Made by a program: the position numbers and the translations under genes
In this document: positions 42,214-50,388 of the stretch, piece after piece
Layout: each line of letters begins with the position of its first letter
Position numbering within the stretch: position 1 is the stretch's first letter
The notes under the pieces: generated by a model
What the model was told of the DNA's origin: nothing
Database searches by the model: none
What the model saw: the letters and a program-made list of their open reading frames with translations, nothing else
Assembly: GCF_006440675.2 (NCBI RefSeq)
Contig: NZ_CP083951.1
Span: 1,893,501 to 1,957,500 of the forward strand
Source of the DNA: Mesorhizobium sp. B2-8-5
GTDB taxonomy: Bacteria; Pseudomonadota; Alphaproteobacteria; Rhizobiales; Rhizobiaceae
Length of the DNA: 64,000 nucleotides
Direction of reading: 5' to 3'

Positions 42214-43248
42214 TTATTCGCCCGGGCCCTTGCAGGCTACGATCTGCTCCTTGGTGTAGGTCGTCCAGTCCGGGATCGAGATCGAGACCGGCCATTCGGG
42301 GCTGAGCGAGGGATCGACGACGCTCTTCAGCTTGGCCTTGCCTTCGTCGGTGGCGTTTTCCCAGAGCTGCGGCTCGACCAGCACGGTCTGCTGTGCCGGC
42401 TTCTTGCCGTCGAGGATCTGCAAGGCGAGCGTCACGCCGGCGCCGCCGATCGAGCCGGGATTGGTGACCGCAGCACCGACCAGGCCCTTGACCGAGCTGA
42501 GCTGGCCGACGAAGCCCGCATTGTCGGCACCGACCACAGGCACCATCGGCGCCTGTTGTTCGACCAGCGCGTCGACAATCACGTTGTCGATGCCAGAGGT
42601 CCAGATGCCGTTGATCGGGGTGCCGGTGGCGAGGAAGGACAGGATCTGCTGCTTGGCCTGGTCCTGCTGCCAGCCGGTGAAGACTTCCTGCGCGACTTTC
42701 ACGTCGGGGAATTCGGCGAGCGCCTTCTTGAAGCCTTTGTCGCGATCTGAGTCGGCCGAAGCGCCGGCGGCGCCGCGCATGTAGAACACCTCGCCCTTGC
42801 CGCCCATCTGCTGGAACAGCCACTTGGCGCCGAGATAGGCATATTGTTCCTGGTTGTTGGAGATGATGTAGGCGGACGGCTCGGTCACCGCCTGGTCGAC
42901 GGCGACGACGACGATGCCGGCCTTGGTGGCTTCCTCGAGGCCGGCTTTGATGCCAGCCGGATCGGCCGGGTTGACGACGATGGCGTCGACCTTGGCGCTG
43001 ATCAGGTTGCGGATGTCCTCGAGTTGGCCGGCGGCGTCGGTGTTGCGGTGGGCGATGTTGAGCTTCGTCACTTCGCCGGATGCGAGCGCCTGCGCCTTCA
43101 TCGCGCAGATCATTTCCTCGCGCCAGCCATTGCCCTGCACGGTGTTGGAAATGCCGATCGTATACTTGCCTTGGGCGGCCGAAACGCCCACCGAGGCAAG
43201 CAAGGCGGCGCCGGCAAGGAGCGAGGCCACGGTCAGATGTCTTTTCAT
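42214..43248 (-). CDS. Sugar ABC transporter substrate-binding protein (RbsB type)
   Basis: The ATG at 43248 is chosen because AGGAG lies 6-10 bases upstream. The 344 residues start with a Sec signal (MKRHLTVASLLAGAALLASV, cleavage after VSAAQ). The mature protein is a type-1 periplasmic sugar-binding protein: YTIGISNTVQGNGWREEMIC, KVDAIVVNPADPAGIKAGLE and GIDNVIVDALVEQQAPMVPV. It captures a sugar or polyol in the periplasm for the downstream transporter. The ligand is not identifiable from sequence alone. Confidence 0.94.
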   Translation of the reverse strand: MKRHLTVASLLAGAALLASVGVSAAQGKYTIGISNTVQGNGWREEMICAMKAQALASGEVTKLNIAHRNTDAAGQLEDIRNLISAKVDAIVVNPADPAGIKAGLEEATKAGIVVVAVDQAVTEPSAYIISNNQEQYAYLGAKWLFQQMGGKGEVFYMRGAAGASADSDRDKGFKKALAEFPDVKVAQEVFTGWQQDQAKQQILSFLATGTPINGIWTSGIDNVIVDALVEQQAPMVPVVGADNAGFVGQLSSVKGLVGAAVTNPGSIGGAGVTLALQILDGKKPAQQTVLVEPQLWENATDEGKAKLKSVVDPSLSPEWPVSISIPDWTTYTKEQIVACKGPGE

Positions 43249-43320
43249 TTCAGTACTCCTCCACATTGATCTTTTCAGTTCAGTTCCAAGGCTCCGACGC
43301 GGTCGGAGCCGAGCTTTTCG

Positions 43321-44232
43321 TCATTTGATGAAGGGGCGCAGCACATCGCGGGCAAGCAGGAAGCCGCGCTTGACCTTTTCATCCGTCCCCTCGAAGCGCC
43401 GGTCCTCATGCTCGATGATGACCGGCCCGTCATAACCGGCCCGGTAGAGGCCCGAAAAAATCCTGTTCCAGTCGATGTCCCCAAGCCCCGGCATGCGCGG
43501 CACCTGCCAGCCTATGCCAGCCGAAAGGATTCCGCGCTCGTACAAACCATCATGATCAATCATCAGATCCTTGGCGTGCACATGCAGCATGCTCTTGCCG
43601 AACTCGCGGATGAAGCGCTCCTTGTCGATCATCTGCCAGACGAGATGCGAGGGGTCGAAGTTCATGCCGACGTCGCCGCCCCAGGCTTCGAGGATGCGGC
43701 GCCAGACATAGGGCGAGTAGGCGATGTTGTGCCCGCCCGGCCATTCGTCGTAGCTGAAGATCATCGGGCAGTTCTCGAAGGCGAGCTTCACGCCATGCTC
43801 GCGGGCATGGGCGATGATCGCCGGCCAGACCTTCTGCGCATCCTCCCAGTTGGCATCGATAGTCTTCGAAGCGTCGCCGCCGCAGAAGGTGTTGACGAGC
43901 GGGACCCCCATGCGGCTCGCCAGCACGATCACTTTCTTCAGATGATTGATCACCGCTTCGCGATGCGCCCGGTCGGGATGGAGCGGATTGGGGTAGAAGC
44001 CGAGGCCCGAGATGGCCAGGCCCTTGCCGGCAAGCTCGGCGGCTATGTCCTTGGCCTGCGCGGCCGAGACGTCCACGTCGATATGGCTGGTGCCAGCGTA
44101 GCGGCGGCTGGCGCCGGACGTCTTCGGCCAGCAGGCGATTTCCAGCGCCTCGAAGCCGACAGAGCGCGCCCAGTCGGCAACTTCGCCGAGTGGCGTATCC
44201 GGAAACGGTGCTGTCAGCAGTCCAAGCTTCAT
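43321..44232 (-). CDS. Sugar phosphate isomerase/epimerase family protein
   Basis: This 303-residue TIM-barrel protein of the xylose-isomerase-like family has MKLGLLTAPFPDTPLGEVAD at its start and the metal and acid residues in LAFENCPMIFSYDEWPGGHN, VGMNFDPSHLVWQ, HVHAKDLMIDHDG and GPVIIEHEDRRFEG. Such enzymes interconvert keto sugars or epimerise sugars with a divalent metal. GGGAGG precedes the ATG. It lies between the dehydrogenase and transporter genes, supporting a role in catabolism of the imported sugar or polyol. Confidence 0.9.
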   Translation of the reverse strand: MKLGLLTAPFPDTPLGEVADWARSVGFEALEIACWPKTSGASRRYAGTSHIDVDVSAAQAKDIAAELAGKGLAISGLGFYPNPLHPDRAHREAVINHLKKVIVLASRMGVPLVNTFCGGDASKTIDANWEDAQKVWPAIIAHAREHGVKLAFENCPMIFSYDEWPGGHNIAYSPYVWRRILEAWGGDVGMNFDPSHLVWQMIDKERFIREFGKSMLHVHAKDLMIDHDGLYERGILSAGIGWQVPRMPGLGDIDWNRIFSGLYRAGYDGPVIIEHEDRRFEGTDEKVKRGFLLARDVLRPFIK

Positions 44233-44251
44233 GTTCCCTCCCAGTTGCTAA

Positions 44252-45787
44252 CTATGCAGATCGCGCCGGCTGCTTCAACCGCGCATCGGTTGGCCCAGCG
44301 CAGACTTGTCCGACAAAGCCCATCGGATCGCCTGAAAGCAAGCCGTCGAGCCCGGCGACGACATGCGCCCGGAATGTGGCGTTGGCGGCCAAGGACGGGT
44401 CGAAGATAGCGTCGATGGCAAGGATCGAATCGACAAGCGCGCTGCTGTCCGCACCGATGGTGTCAGCGATCGCCGCAATTTTCTCGGCAAAGGGGTCGGA
44501 AACCTGCCAGGCGCGGCCGAAACGCGCGGACGCCTTGATCAGATAGGCCATCCAGCCGGCGACCGGCACCGAGAGGAGCGCAATGCTCTCGCCCTTCGCC
44601 AGGCGGTCGCGGATCGGGTTGAGCAGGCGCTGCACGATCTTCTGCGAGCCGTCGGTGGCGATCTGGTGGTTGCGATGGCGGATCGCGGTGTTGGCGAGGC
44701 GCGAAAGGCTCTGCTCAACATAGGCAGTGGGCGCTATGCCGGGCACGGGCATCAGCGTCGGCAGCGTTTCCTCGGTCAGCATGCGGCGGACAAAGCCTGC
44801 CAGAAGCGGGTCGGCGATGGTCTCGAACGTGTGCTCGAAGCCGCCCAAAACGCCGAGATAGCTGAGCGTCGTCTGGGCGCCGTTCAGGACGCGCATCTTA
44901 AGATGCTCGAACGGTGTGACATCGTCGACGAAGGTCGCGCCGACGCGGTCCCAACGCGGGACGCGGCCGGCGAAGCGGTTCTCGATCACCCACTGGCGGA
45001 AGCGCTCGCCCACCACCACGGCGCCGTCGCGGTAGCCGAAGCGCTTCTCGACGGTGTCGATATCGGCTTCGGTCGTCGCCGGCGCGATGCGATCGACCAT
45101 GGCCGAGGGGAAGGCGACATTGGCCTCGATCCAGTCCGCCAGCCTCCTGCCGCGCCGCTCGGCGAATGCGCGCACGACATTGCCGAGGATAATGCCGTTG
45201 GTGGGGATGTTGTCGCAGGACAGCAGCGTCACCGGCCGGCCATGCGTGGCCATGCGCAGCTCCAGCGCCCTTGCCAGGATGCCTGGCACGCTGCCCGGCG
45301 TCTCGGGATTGGCGAGATCGTGGACGATATCGGGATGGTCGGCGTCGAGCGCGCCACTCGACGGAATGTGGCAATAGCCTTTCTCGGTCACGGTCATGGT
45401 GACCATCTCGATGTCGGGCGAGGCGAGCACGTCCAGCGCCGGCACCGCACTTTCCTGGCTGTCGACGACGCTAACTATGCTGCCGATGATGCGCGCTTCG
45501 ACCTCGTCGTTCTGACGGATCAGCCGCGTGTAGAGGCCGTCCTGGCGCCCCAGCGTGTCGGCCAGCAGGGGAGATCGGATATTGATGCCGACCAGTCCCC
45601 AGCGGTCGAAATCCTTCGCCAGCAGGTCATCGGTGTATTCGGCCTGATGGCAGCGGTGGAAGGCGCCGACACCGATATGGGCGATTCCAGGCTTCAGAGC
45701 GGCGCGATTGTAAGCCGGCTTGCGGACCTCCGACGGCAAGCGGCCGAGTAGGGCAGGGCCGAGGTTATCGGGCGACGACACGCTCAC
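44252..45787 (-). CDS. Mannitol dehydrogenase family protein (polyol/hexuronate oxidoreductase)
   Basis: The GTG at 45787 overlaps the stop of the SDR gene as GTGA and gives 511 residues. The polyol-specific long-chain dehydrogenase pattern is clear: IAHIGVGAFHRCHQAEYTDD, MTVTEKGYCH, VTLLSCDNIPTNG, FVDDVTPFEHLKMRVLNGAQ and TTLSYLGVLGG. Members include mannitol, arabinitol and fructuronate dehydrogenases using NAD(H). The substrate here is likely a polyol or hexuronate taken up by the linked ABC transporter. Confidence 0.93.
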   Translation of the reverse strand: MSVSSPDNLGPALLGRLPSEVRKPAYNRAALKPGIAHIGVGAFHRCHQAEYTDDLLAKDFDRWGLVGINIRSPLLADTLGRQDGLYTRLIRQNDEVEARIIGSIVSVVDSQESAVPALDVLASPDIEMVTMTVTEKGYCHIPSSGALDADHPDIVHDLANPETPGSVPGILARALELRMATHGRPVTLLSCDNIPTNGIILGNVVRAFAERRGRRLADWIEANVAFPSAMVDRIAPATTEADIDTVEKRFGYRDGAVVVGERFRQWVIENRFAGRVPRWDRVGATFVDDVTPFEHLKMRVLNGAQTTLSYLGVLGGFEHTFETIADPLLAGFVRRMLTEETLPTLMPVPGIAPTAYVEQSLSRLANTAIRHRNHQIATDGSQKIVQRLLNPIRDRLAKGESIALLSVPVAGWMAYLIKASARFGRAWQVSDPFAEKIAAIADTIGADSSALVDSILAIDAIFDPSLAANATFRAHVVAGLDGLLSGDPMGFVGQVCAGPTDARLKQPARSA

Positions 45788-46566
45788 CGGTTGGCTCCGA
45801 TCACCCATTGTTCCTGGTCGATCAGCGCGCCGGTCATCGGGCCGGCAGCATCGGAAAGCAGGAAGACGGCAAGGTTGGCTATGTCGGTCACGGCGAACAG
45901 CCGGCCGAAGGGCTGCGTCGCATTGGCCACGTCTAGCCAGCCCGGCCCCTGGCCGAGCGTCTCGGCTTGCATGACGCGCTCGGCCGGCGTGTCGGTCCAG
46001 CCGACATTGATGCCGTTGACGCGGATGCGGTCGAAGCGGTGGGCGTTGGCGGCGTTCTTGGTCAGCGTCGCCAGCGCGCCCTTGGTGGCGGAATAGACGG
46101 CAAGCTCCGGCGAGCCGCAATGCGCGTTGATCGACAGGATGTTGACGATCGAGCCGCCCTGTCCGCGTTTCTTCATGTCGGCGATCGCCGCCTGCATCAG
46201 AAAGAAGGGCGCGCGGGCGTTGACGGCAAACAGCGATGACCAATCGTCGAGCGTGGCGTCGACGAAAGAGGCGCGATCGGTCAGCCCGGCGGCATTGACC
46301 AGGCCGTCGATGCGGCCGAAGCGTTCGATGCAGGCCTGCGCCAGCCGCGCCGGGGTTTGCGGATCACCGAGGTCGGCGGAAGCGAAGGCGGTAGCGGTGC
46401 CCATGGCCGAGAGCTCTGCCGCGGCAGCGTCGCCACGTTCCTGGTCACGACCAGTGATCAGCAGTCCGGCGGCGCCGGAGCGCGCGGCGATCTCGGCGAT
46501 CGCCCGGCCGATGCCTTGCGTCGCGCCGGTGACCAGCACCACCTTGCCGTCGAGACGAACCTCCAT
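45784..46566 (-). CDS. Short-chain dehydrogenase/reductase
   Basis: The 260-residue classical SDR has the cofactor motif VTGATQGIGRAIAE near residue 13, the LVNAAG motif (LVNAAGLTD) near 87, a catalytic Ser in NILSINAHCG and Tyr-x-x-x-Lys in YSATKGA near 157. GGGAGGAGG lies upstream of the ATG. It is co-transcribed with the mannitol-dehydrogenase family gene and probably oxidises the same pathway's polyol or keto sugar. Cofactor preference is not certain. Confidence 0.93.
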   Translation of the reverse strand: MEVRLDGKVVLVTGATQGIGRAIAEIAARSGAAGLLITGRDQERGDAAAAELSAMGTATAFASADLGDPQTPARLAQACIERFGRIDGLVNAAGLTDRASFVDATLDDWSSLFAVNARAPFFLMQAAIADMKKRGQGGSIVNILSINAHCGSPELAVYSATKGALATLTKNAANAHRFDRIRVNGINVGWTDTPAERVMQAETLGQGPGWLDVANATQPFGRLFAVTDIANLAVFLLSDAAGPMTGALIDQEQWVIGANR

Positions 46567-46635
46567 TCCTCCTCCCGGAACAAAGTTTCCATTTTTTCAA
46601 ATATGGAACGATGGTTCTCTTTAGTCAATCGTGCT

Positions 46636-46733
46636 AGAGCGGTTCGCCGTTTTCATGGAACCGGTGAACCGCTCTATCTCCTTGTCTTTCGCAATTCCGG
46701 ACGGAAAACCGCTCACGCTTTTCCTGGAATTGC
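46636..46733. repeat. Dispersed rhizobial repeat, AGAGCGGTTC family, copy 2
   Basis: The copy starts AGAGCGGTTCGCCGTTTTCA and ends TTTTCCTGGAATTGC, closely matching copy 1. It lies between the RpiR and SDR genes and ends 5 bases from the RpiR stop codon. Confidence 0.9.
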
Positions 46734-46738
46734 CCTTG

Positions 46739-47638
46739 TCAACCTGTCCGTTGCGCGACGACGCCGTGGACCAAGGCCATGCCGACCGCGAGCGAGGCGG
46801 CGAGCGAACGGAAGCCGCCGAAATCCTGCTCGACCACTTCCAGCCAGGTGTCGGAGAGTTTTACCAGCGGCGAAAAGGTGCTGTCGGTGATGGCGACGAT
46901 GCGCGCCTTGCGCTCATGCGCGACGGCGACGAGGTCGGGCGTGATCGAATTGTAAGGGCTGAAGGAGACGGCCAGCACCGCGTCGCGCGGCGTGATGCAG
47001 CCGACCTGGTCGAGCGCCGTCGAGCCGACATTGTCGACCAGCACGTTGCGCACGCCCTGCTGCGAGAGCGTCAGCGACAGATAGGTGGTGACCGGGAAGG
47101 CGCGCTTGCTGCCGATCACATAGATCAGCTCCGCCGCCGCCAGATGATCGACCATCGTCTCGAAAGCGGCGATATCGAAATTATTGCCGATGCGGCCGAG
47201 CGAGGCCTGGCAGGCACCGACCATGCCATTGAGGAAATGCAGGTTTGCATTCGGCTCCTCGGCCTTGTCCGGGCTGCCTTGCGTGTCCGGCCAGGAGCCT
47301 TTCATGCGGTCCTTGAACAGGACCTGGAAATCGGAAAAGCCGGAATAGCCGAAGATCTGCGCGAAGCGCACCAGGGTCGAGGGCTGCACGCCGGCCTGGT
47401 CCGCCACTTGCGCGATCGTGCCCAGAGCCACGTCGCTCGGATGCTGCCATAGGAAGATCGCGACCTGGCGAAGCCGCTTCGGAAAATGCACGGTGCCCGA
47501 CGAAAGCACCGCCCGCAGCTCTTCATAGGTTTGCGGCTTGGTGTAGCCAAGTGCCGCCAGCGACCGGCTCCGCTTTCTCGCCGCCGTCTCCAGACTGTGT
47601 GCAGACTGTTCGTCGGCCGCCTTGCCGCGGCCGCTCAT
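46739..47638 (-). CDS. RpiR/MurR-family regulator of the polyol locus
   Basis: The ATG at 47638 with GAGG 8 bases upstream is preferred; codons further 5' lie in repeat DNA. The 299 residues have the RpiR helix-turn-helix (FPKRLRQVAIFLWQHPSDVA, ADQAGVQPSTLVRFAQIFGY near 50-100) and a SIS domain (AAELIYVIGSKRAFPVTTYL, VLAVSFSPYNSITPDLV). It is the first gene of the minus-strand polyol operon and divergent from a Gfo/Idh gene. It probably senses a phosphorylated intermediate and controls both units. Confidence 0.92.
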   Translation of the reverse strand: MSGRGKAADEQSAHSLETAARKRSRSLAALGYTKPQTYEELRAVLSSGTVHFPKRLRQVAIFLWQHPSDVALGTIAQVADQAGVQPSTLVRFAQIFGYSGFSDFQVLFKDRMKGSWPDTQGSPDKAEEPNANLHFLNGMVGACQASLGRIGNNFDIAAFETMVDHLAAAELIYVIGSKRAFPVTTYLSLTLSQQGVRNVLVDNVGSTALDQVGCITPRDAVLAVSFSPYNSITPDLVAVAHERKARIVAITDSTFSPLVKLSDTWLEVVEQDFGGFRSLAASLAVGMALVHGVVAQRTG

Positions 47639-47707
47639 AGGATATGCCTCATCGTGACCCCAACCATCGGATGCGTCATCCGATCCCTGCCCTCCGGATG
47701 CGGTCCG

Positions 47708-47811
47708 CTGGATCAGAACGACGTTTCGTTGAACCGTCGTCCTGATCCAGCTCGTTGTTGAAGCATGATCTTTTCCGAAAACCGGTTCCCACTTTTCGGG
47801 ATCATGTTCTA
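47708..47811. repeat. Two adjacent rhizobial palindromic repeats
   Basis: At 47708-47750, CTGGATCAGAACGACG faces CGTCGTCCTGATCCAG with one mismatch. At 47763-47811, CATGATCTTTTCCGAAAA faces TTTTCGGGATCATG around GGTTCCC. The second is the widespread rhizobial element with AACCGGTTTTCGG. Both sit in the 314-base divergent region between the RpiR and Gfo/Idh genes. The AT-rich part after them, 47830-47890, is the likely promoter of the Gfo/Idh gene. Confidence 0.8.
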
Positions 47812-47952
47812 GCTGGACCTGGATCAAAAGCTAACGCGGCACAATCGTTTTACAAAACAAAAAATAGAAATATCATTCGAAAACAACGGCGGTCGGTTAC
47901 GACGAACATCGGCGACGACCGGCACATCGAACTTGGGAGAATAATCGCAATC

Positions 47953-49137
47953 ATGGTCTATGCAACCGCCGACGGTACGTCGCGTCAACGTCTCCGGGTC
48001 GGCATGGTCGGAGGCGGCCGCAACGCCTTCATCGGCGCCGTGCACCGGCTGGCCATGCGCCTCGACGACCAGATCGCACTGGTCGCGGGCGCTTTGTCCT
48101 CCGATCCGGAGAATGCCGCGGCCTCCGCGGCGGAGATCGGCATCGCGCCTGAGCGCAGCTATGCCGATTACCGCGCCATGGCGAAGGCCGAAGCGGCGCG
48201 ACCGGACGGCATCGAGGCGGTGGTCATCGTCACGCCCAACCATCTGCACGCGCCGGTCGCCACCGCCTTCCTCGAAGCCGGCATCGACGTGATCTGCGAC
48301 AAGCCGCTGTCGACGACGCTTGCCGAGGCCGAAGCGCTGGTTGCGCTGACCAAAGCCAGGAAGCGCCGCTTCGTCGTCACGCTCAACAACACCGGTTACG
48401 CCATGGTGCGCCAGGCGCGCGAGATGGTGGCGGCGGGCGAGCTCGGCCGCATCGTGTCGGTGCACGGCGCCTATATCCAGGACTGGCTGACCAAGCCGAT
48501 CGATGCCGAGGGCCAGAAGCAGGCGGAATGGCGCACCGATCCGGCGCGCGCCGGCCAGTCGGCGGTGCTCGCCGATATCGGCGTGCATGCCTTCAGCCTG
48601 GCGAGCTTCATTTCCGGTTTCGAGGCCGAGGCGGTTTCCGCAGACCTGTTCACCGCCGTGCCGGGACGGCGGCTCGACGACAACGCGCATGTGCTGCTGC
48701 GCTGGACGGGCGGGGCGCGCGGCACGATCCTCGCCAGCCAGACCTCGCCCGGCCACTACAACGACCTGTCGGCGCGCATCTATGGCGAGAAGGCCGGGCT
48801 CGAATGGTCTGGATCGCGGCCGGAGGAGTTGCGCTTCTCCCCCTATGGCGAGGAAACGCGCACGCTGGTGCGTGGCGGCCATGGCTCGACGGCGGAAGCC
48901 CGGCGCGTCTCGCGCATGCCGGCGGCGCATCCGGAAGGCTATATCGAGGCCTTCGCCAATTTCTACCGCGACGCCGCCGACATTATTCGCGCGCACCGCT
49001 CGGGTGGAACGGTCGATACTGAACGGGCGGCGCAGGTGCCCGATGTCGTCGACGGCGCGCGCGGCGTGAAGTTCGTCGCCGCGGCGGTGGCGTCGAACGC
49101 GGCGGAAGGGGCGTGGACGGCGGCGCGGTTCGGGTGA
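47953..49137 (+). CDS. Gfo/Idh/MocA-family oxidoreductase of the polyol locus
   Basis: The ATG at 47953 gives 394 residues; GGGAGAA is about 12 bases upstream. The Rossmann motif is RVGMVGGGRNAFIGAVHRLA, the NAD-binding Pro-Asn-His-Leu-His is VIVTPNHLHAPVATAFLEAG, and the catalytic Lys-Pro is in VICDKPLSTTLAEAEA. The C-terminal substrate part has AVLADIGVHAFSLASFISGF. It is divergent from the RpiR regulator. It may oxidise the same sugar or polyol class as the minus-strand operon. Substrate unknown. Confidence 0.92.
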   Translation: MVYATADGTSRQRLRVGMVGGGRNAFIGAVHRLAMRLDDQIALVAGALSSDPENAAASAAEIGIAPERSYADYRAMAKAEAARPDGIEAVVIVTPNHLHAPVATAFLEAGIDVICDKPLSTTLAEAEALVALTKARKRRFVVTLNNTGYAMVRQAREMVAAGELGRIVSVHGAYIQDWLTKPIDAEGQKQAEWRTDPARAGQSAVLADIGVHAFSLASFISGFEAEAVSADLFTAVPGRRLDDNAHVLLRWTGGARGTILASQTSPGHYNDLSARIYGEKAGLEWSGSRPEELRFSPYGEETRTLVRGGHGSTAEARRVSRMPAAHPEGYIEAFANFYRDAADIIRAHRSGGTVDTERAAQVPDVVDGARGVKFVAAAVASNAAEGAWTAARFG

Positions 49138-49141
49138 TTAC

Positions 49142-49255
49142 CCCTTCGCCGAGCCCGTGACGCTGCACGACACCGACGTCATCTACGGCGTCTACCGCGA
49201 ACGCATGATCGAACGCAGAAGAAGCACCTGCCGACCATGCGTGGGGAATGAGTGA
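49142..49255 (+). pseudogene. Possible C-terminal gene remnant
   Basis: The frame PFAEPVTLHDTDVIYGVYRE followed by RMIERRRSTC reads like the tail of a protein, but there is no start codon or ribosome-binding site and it lies 5 bases after the Gfo/Idh stop in another frame. It could be chance coding in high-GC DNA. Confidence 0.2.
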
Positions 49256-49294
49256 TCGCCATGGGCGGCGCTGGAAGCACCGCCCATGAGCCAT

Positions 49295-49474
49295 TCAAGG
49301 CCGGCGCCGCCTCGGCGTGGAATGCTTCGGCGGCGTGTCGTTCTCGTCGGGATTGGGGATCGGCTCCTCGTCAGGCAGCCGATCCGGATCCGGCTCGCGC
49401 ACCGGCTTCGGTTCAGGGATGGGCGGCGTGGGCACCGGCGTGGGAGCCGGGTCCGGATTGGGGAGAATGGCCAT
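49295..49474 (-). CDS. 59-residue Pro/Asp/Glu-rich small protein
   Basis: The ATG at 49474 is preceded by a strong GGAAGGAAA. The 59-residue product starts MAILPNPDPAPTPVPTPPIP, continues with alternating Pro-Asp and Pro-Glu dipeptides (DRLPDEEPIPNPDENDTPPK) and ends in a basic RRRRP. It has no signal peptide or hydrophobic helix and should be intrinsically disordered. Similar proline-rich small proteins occur in rhizobia as far as I recall; no function is known. The ribosome-binding site and unbroken biased composition make it a likely real gene. Confidence 0.6.
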   Translation of the reverse strand: MAILPNPDPAPTPVPTPPIPEPKPVREPDPDRLPDEEPIPNPDENDTPPKHSTPRRRRP

Positions 49475-49762
49475 CGCGTTTCCTTCCGCCGGTGCTCTTC
49501 TGCGATCCCAACAAGCGGGATGTCCTGCCCGACCTGAAATGATGGATGTGATCGCCGCACTCGGACGCTTCGTCGGGAGTAATCGGCGGCACAGGCTGGC
49601 AGAACGGTCGCGCCTGCGGATGGTTCCAACACGATCGGGCCGCGCGATGGCGGCAGATGACGATCAAATGATTCTACGTGGCTGTTTCGGCTCTTGCCGG
49701 CGTCGGTCGGCGCCTTAAATCCCGTTGTGGACGGGGGCCATCTGCCGACACAGGAGACGGCC

Positions 49763-50197
49763 GTGAAGCACCAAACCCTTGACCAGATCAATGCCGTTGC
49801 CGACGTTCATGCCGAAGCACCGGCTCTCATCGCCAATCGCGGCCAGCGCCTTGAACGTTGGGCGCAACTTCTGGAGGATAGTCCGAGCCGCCGCCTCACG
49901 GCGCTGGCAGGCACCGAATACGCCGCACCCGACGTGCGTGAAAGAATGCGCACAGACGGATCGGCGATCACCATCGCTTTCGAGGACCCGATCTTTCGCG
50001 CGCAAGGCTTGCGCGACGACACTTACGGCGAAGCCAAGCGCTTTTTCGAGATGAGCGACTGGCAGCTGCATGAGGTCGTCTGCCATTGCCATGTCGGCGC
50101 CAACATGCCGGCCCGCTGGGCGGCATCGCGCGTGCGGGCGGCGATCTCGCCGGGTGCGGGCATTCTCGCCTGGCTGAGAGCGGTGTTCATGCGTTAG
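49763..50197 (+). CDS. Conserved protein of unknown function
   Basis: A GTG at 49763 follows AGGAGACGGCC, deciding the start; 144 residues result. Recognisable parts are VKHQTLDQINAVADVHAEAP, RGQRLERWAQLLEDSPSRRL and MSDWQLHEVVCHCHVGANMP. It is predicted soluble and mostly helical, with a CHCH cluster that might bind metal. I recall similar proteins in Mesorhizobium without an assigned function. The stop codon TAG forms the first bases of a dispersed repeat. Confidence 0.7.
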   Translation: MKHQTLDQINAVADVHAEAPALIANRGQRLERWAQLLEDSPSRRLTALAGTEYAAPDVRERMRTDGSAITIAFEDPIFRAQGLRDDTYGEAKRFFEMSDWQLHEVVCHCHVGANMPARWAASRVRAAISPGAGILAWLRAVFMR

Positions 50198-50297
50198 AGC
50201 GGTTCACCGTTTCATGGAAACGGCTTTCCGCTCCACCGCTTTGTCCGACGCTATTCCGGACGGAAAAACGCGGGCACTGTCTCTGGAATTGCTCTAG
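50196..50297. repeat. Dispersed rhizobial repeat, AGAGCGGTTC family, copy 3
   Basis: The copy starts AGAGCGGTTCACCGTTTCAT and ends CTGGAATTGCTCTAG, with more drift in the middle than copies 1 and 2. Its first two bases are part of the stop codon of the preceding gene. Confidence 0.88.
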
Positions 50298-50388
50298 CGC
50301 TGGCCGCGATGCCCACGATCGCGACCGTTCAAGACCTCCATGGGAACGACGGAGACGTGGCGGGCTCTCCGCGCTCCCTTTTGTTTGT

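Noticed and set aside
45788..46243. Upstream extension of the mannitol-dehydrogenase frame
   Set aside because: It overlaps the SDR gene, which has full motifs; the GTG at 45787 fits the operon overlap pattern.
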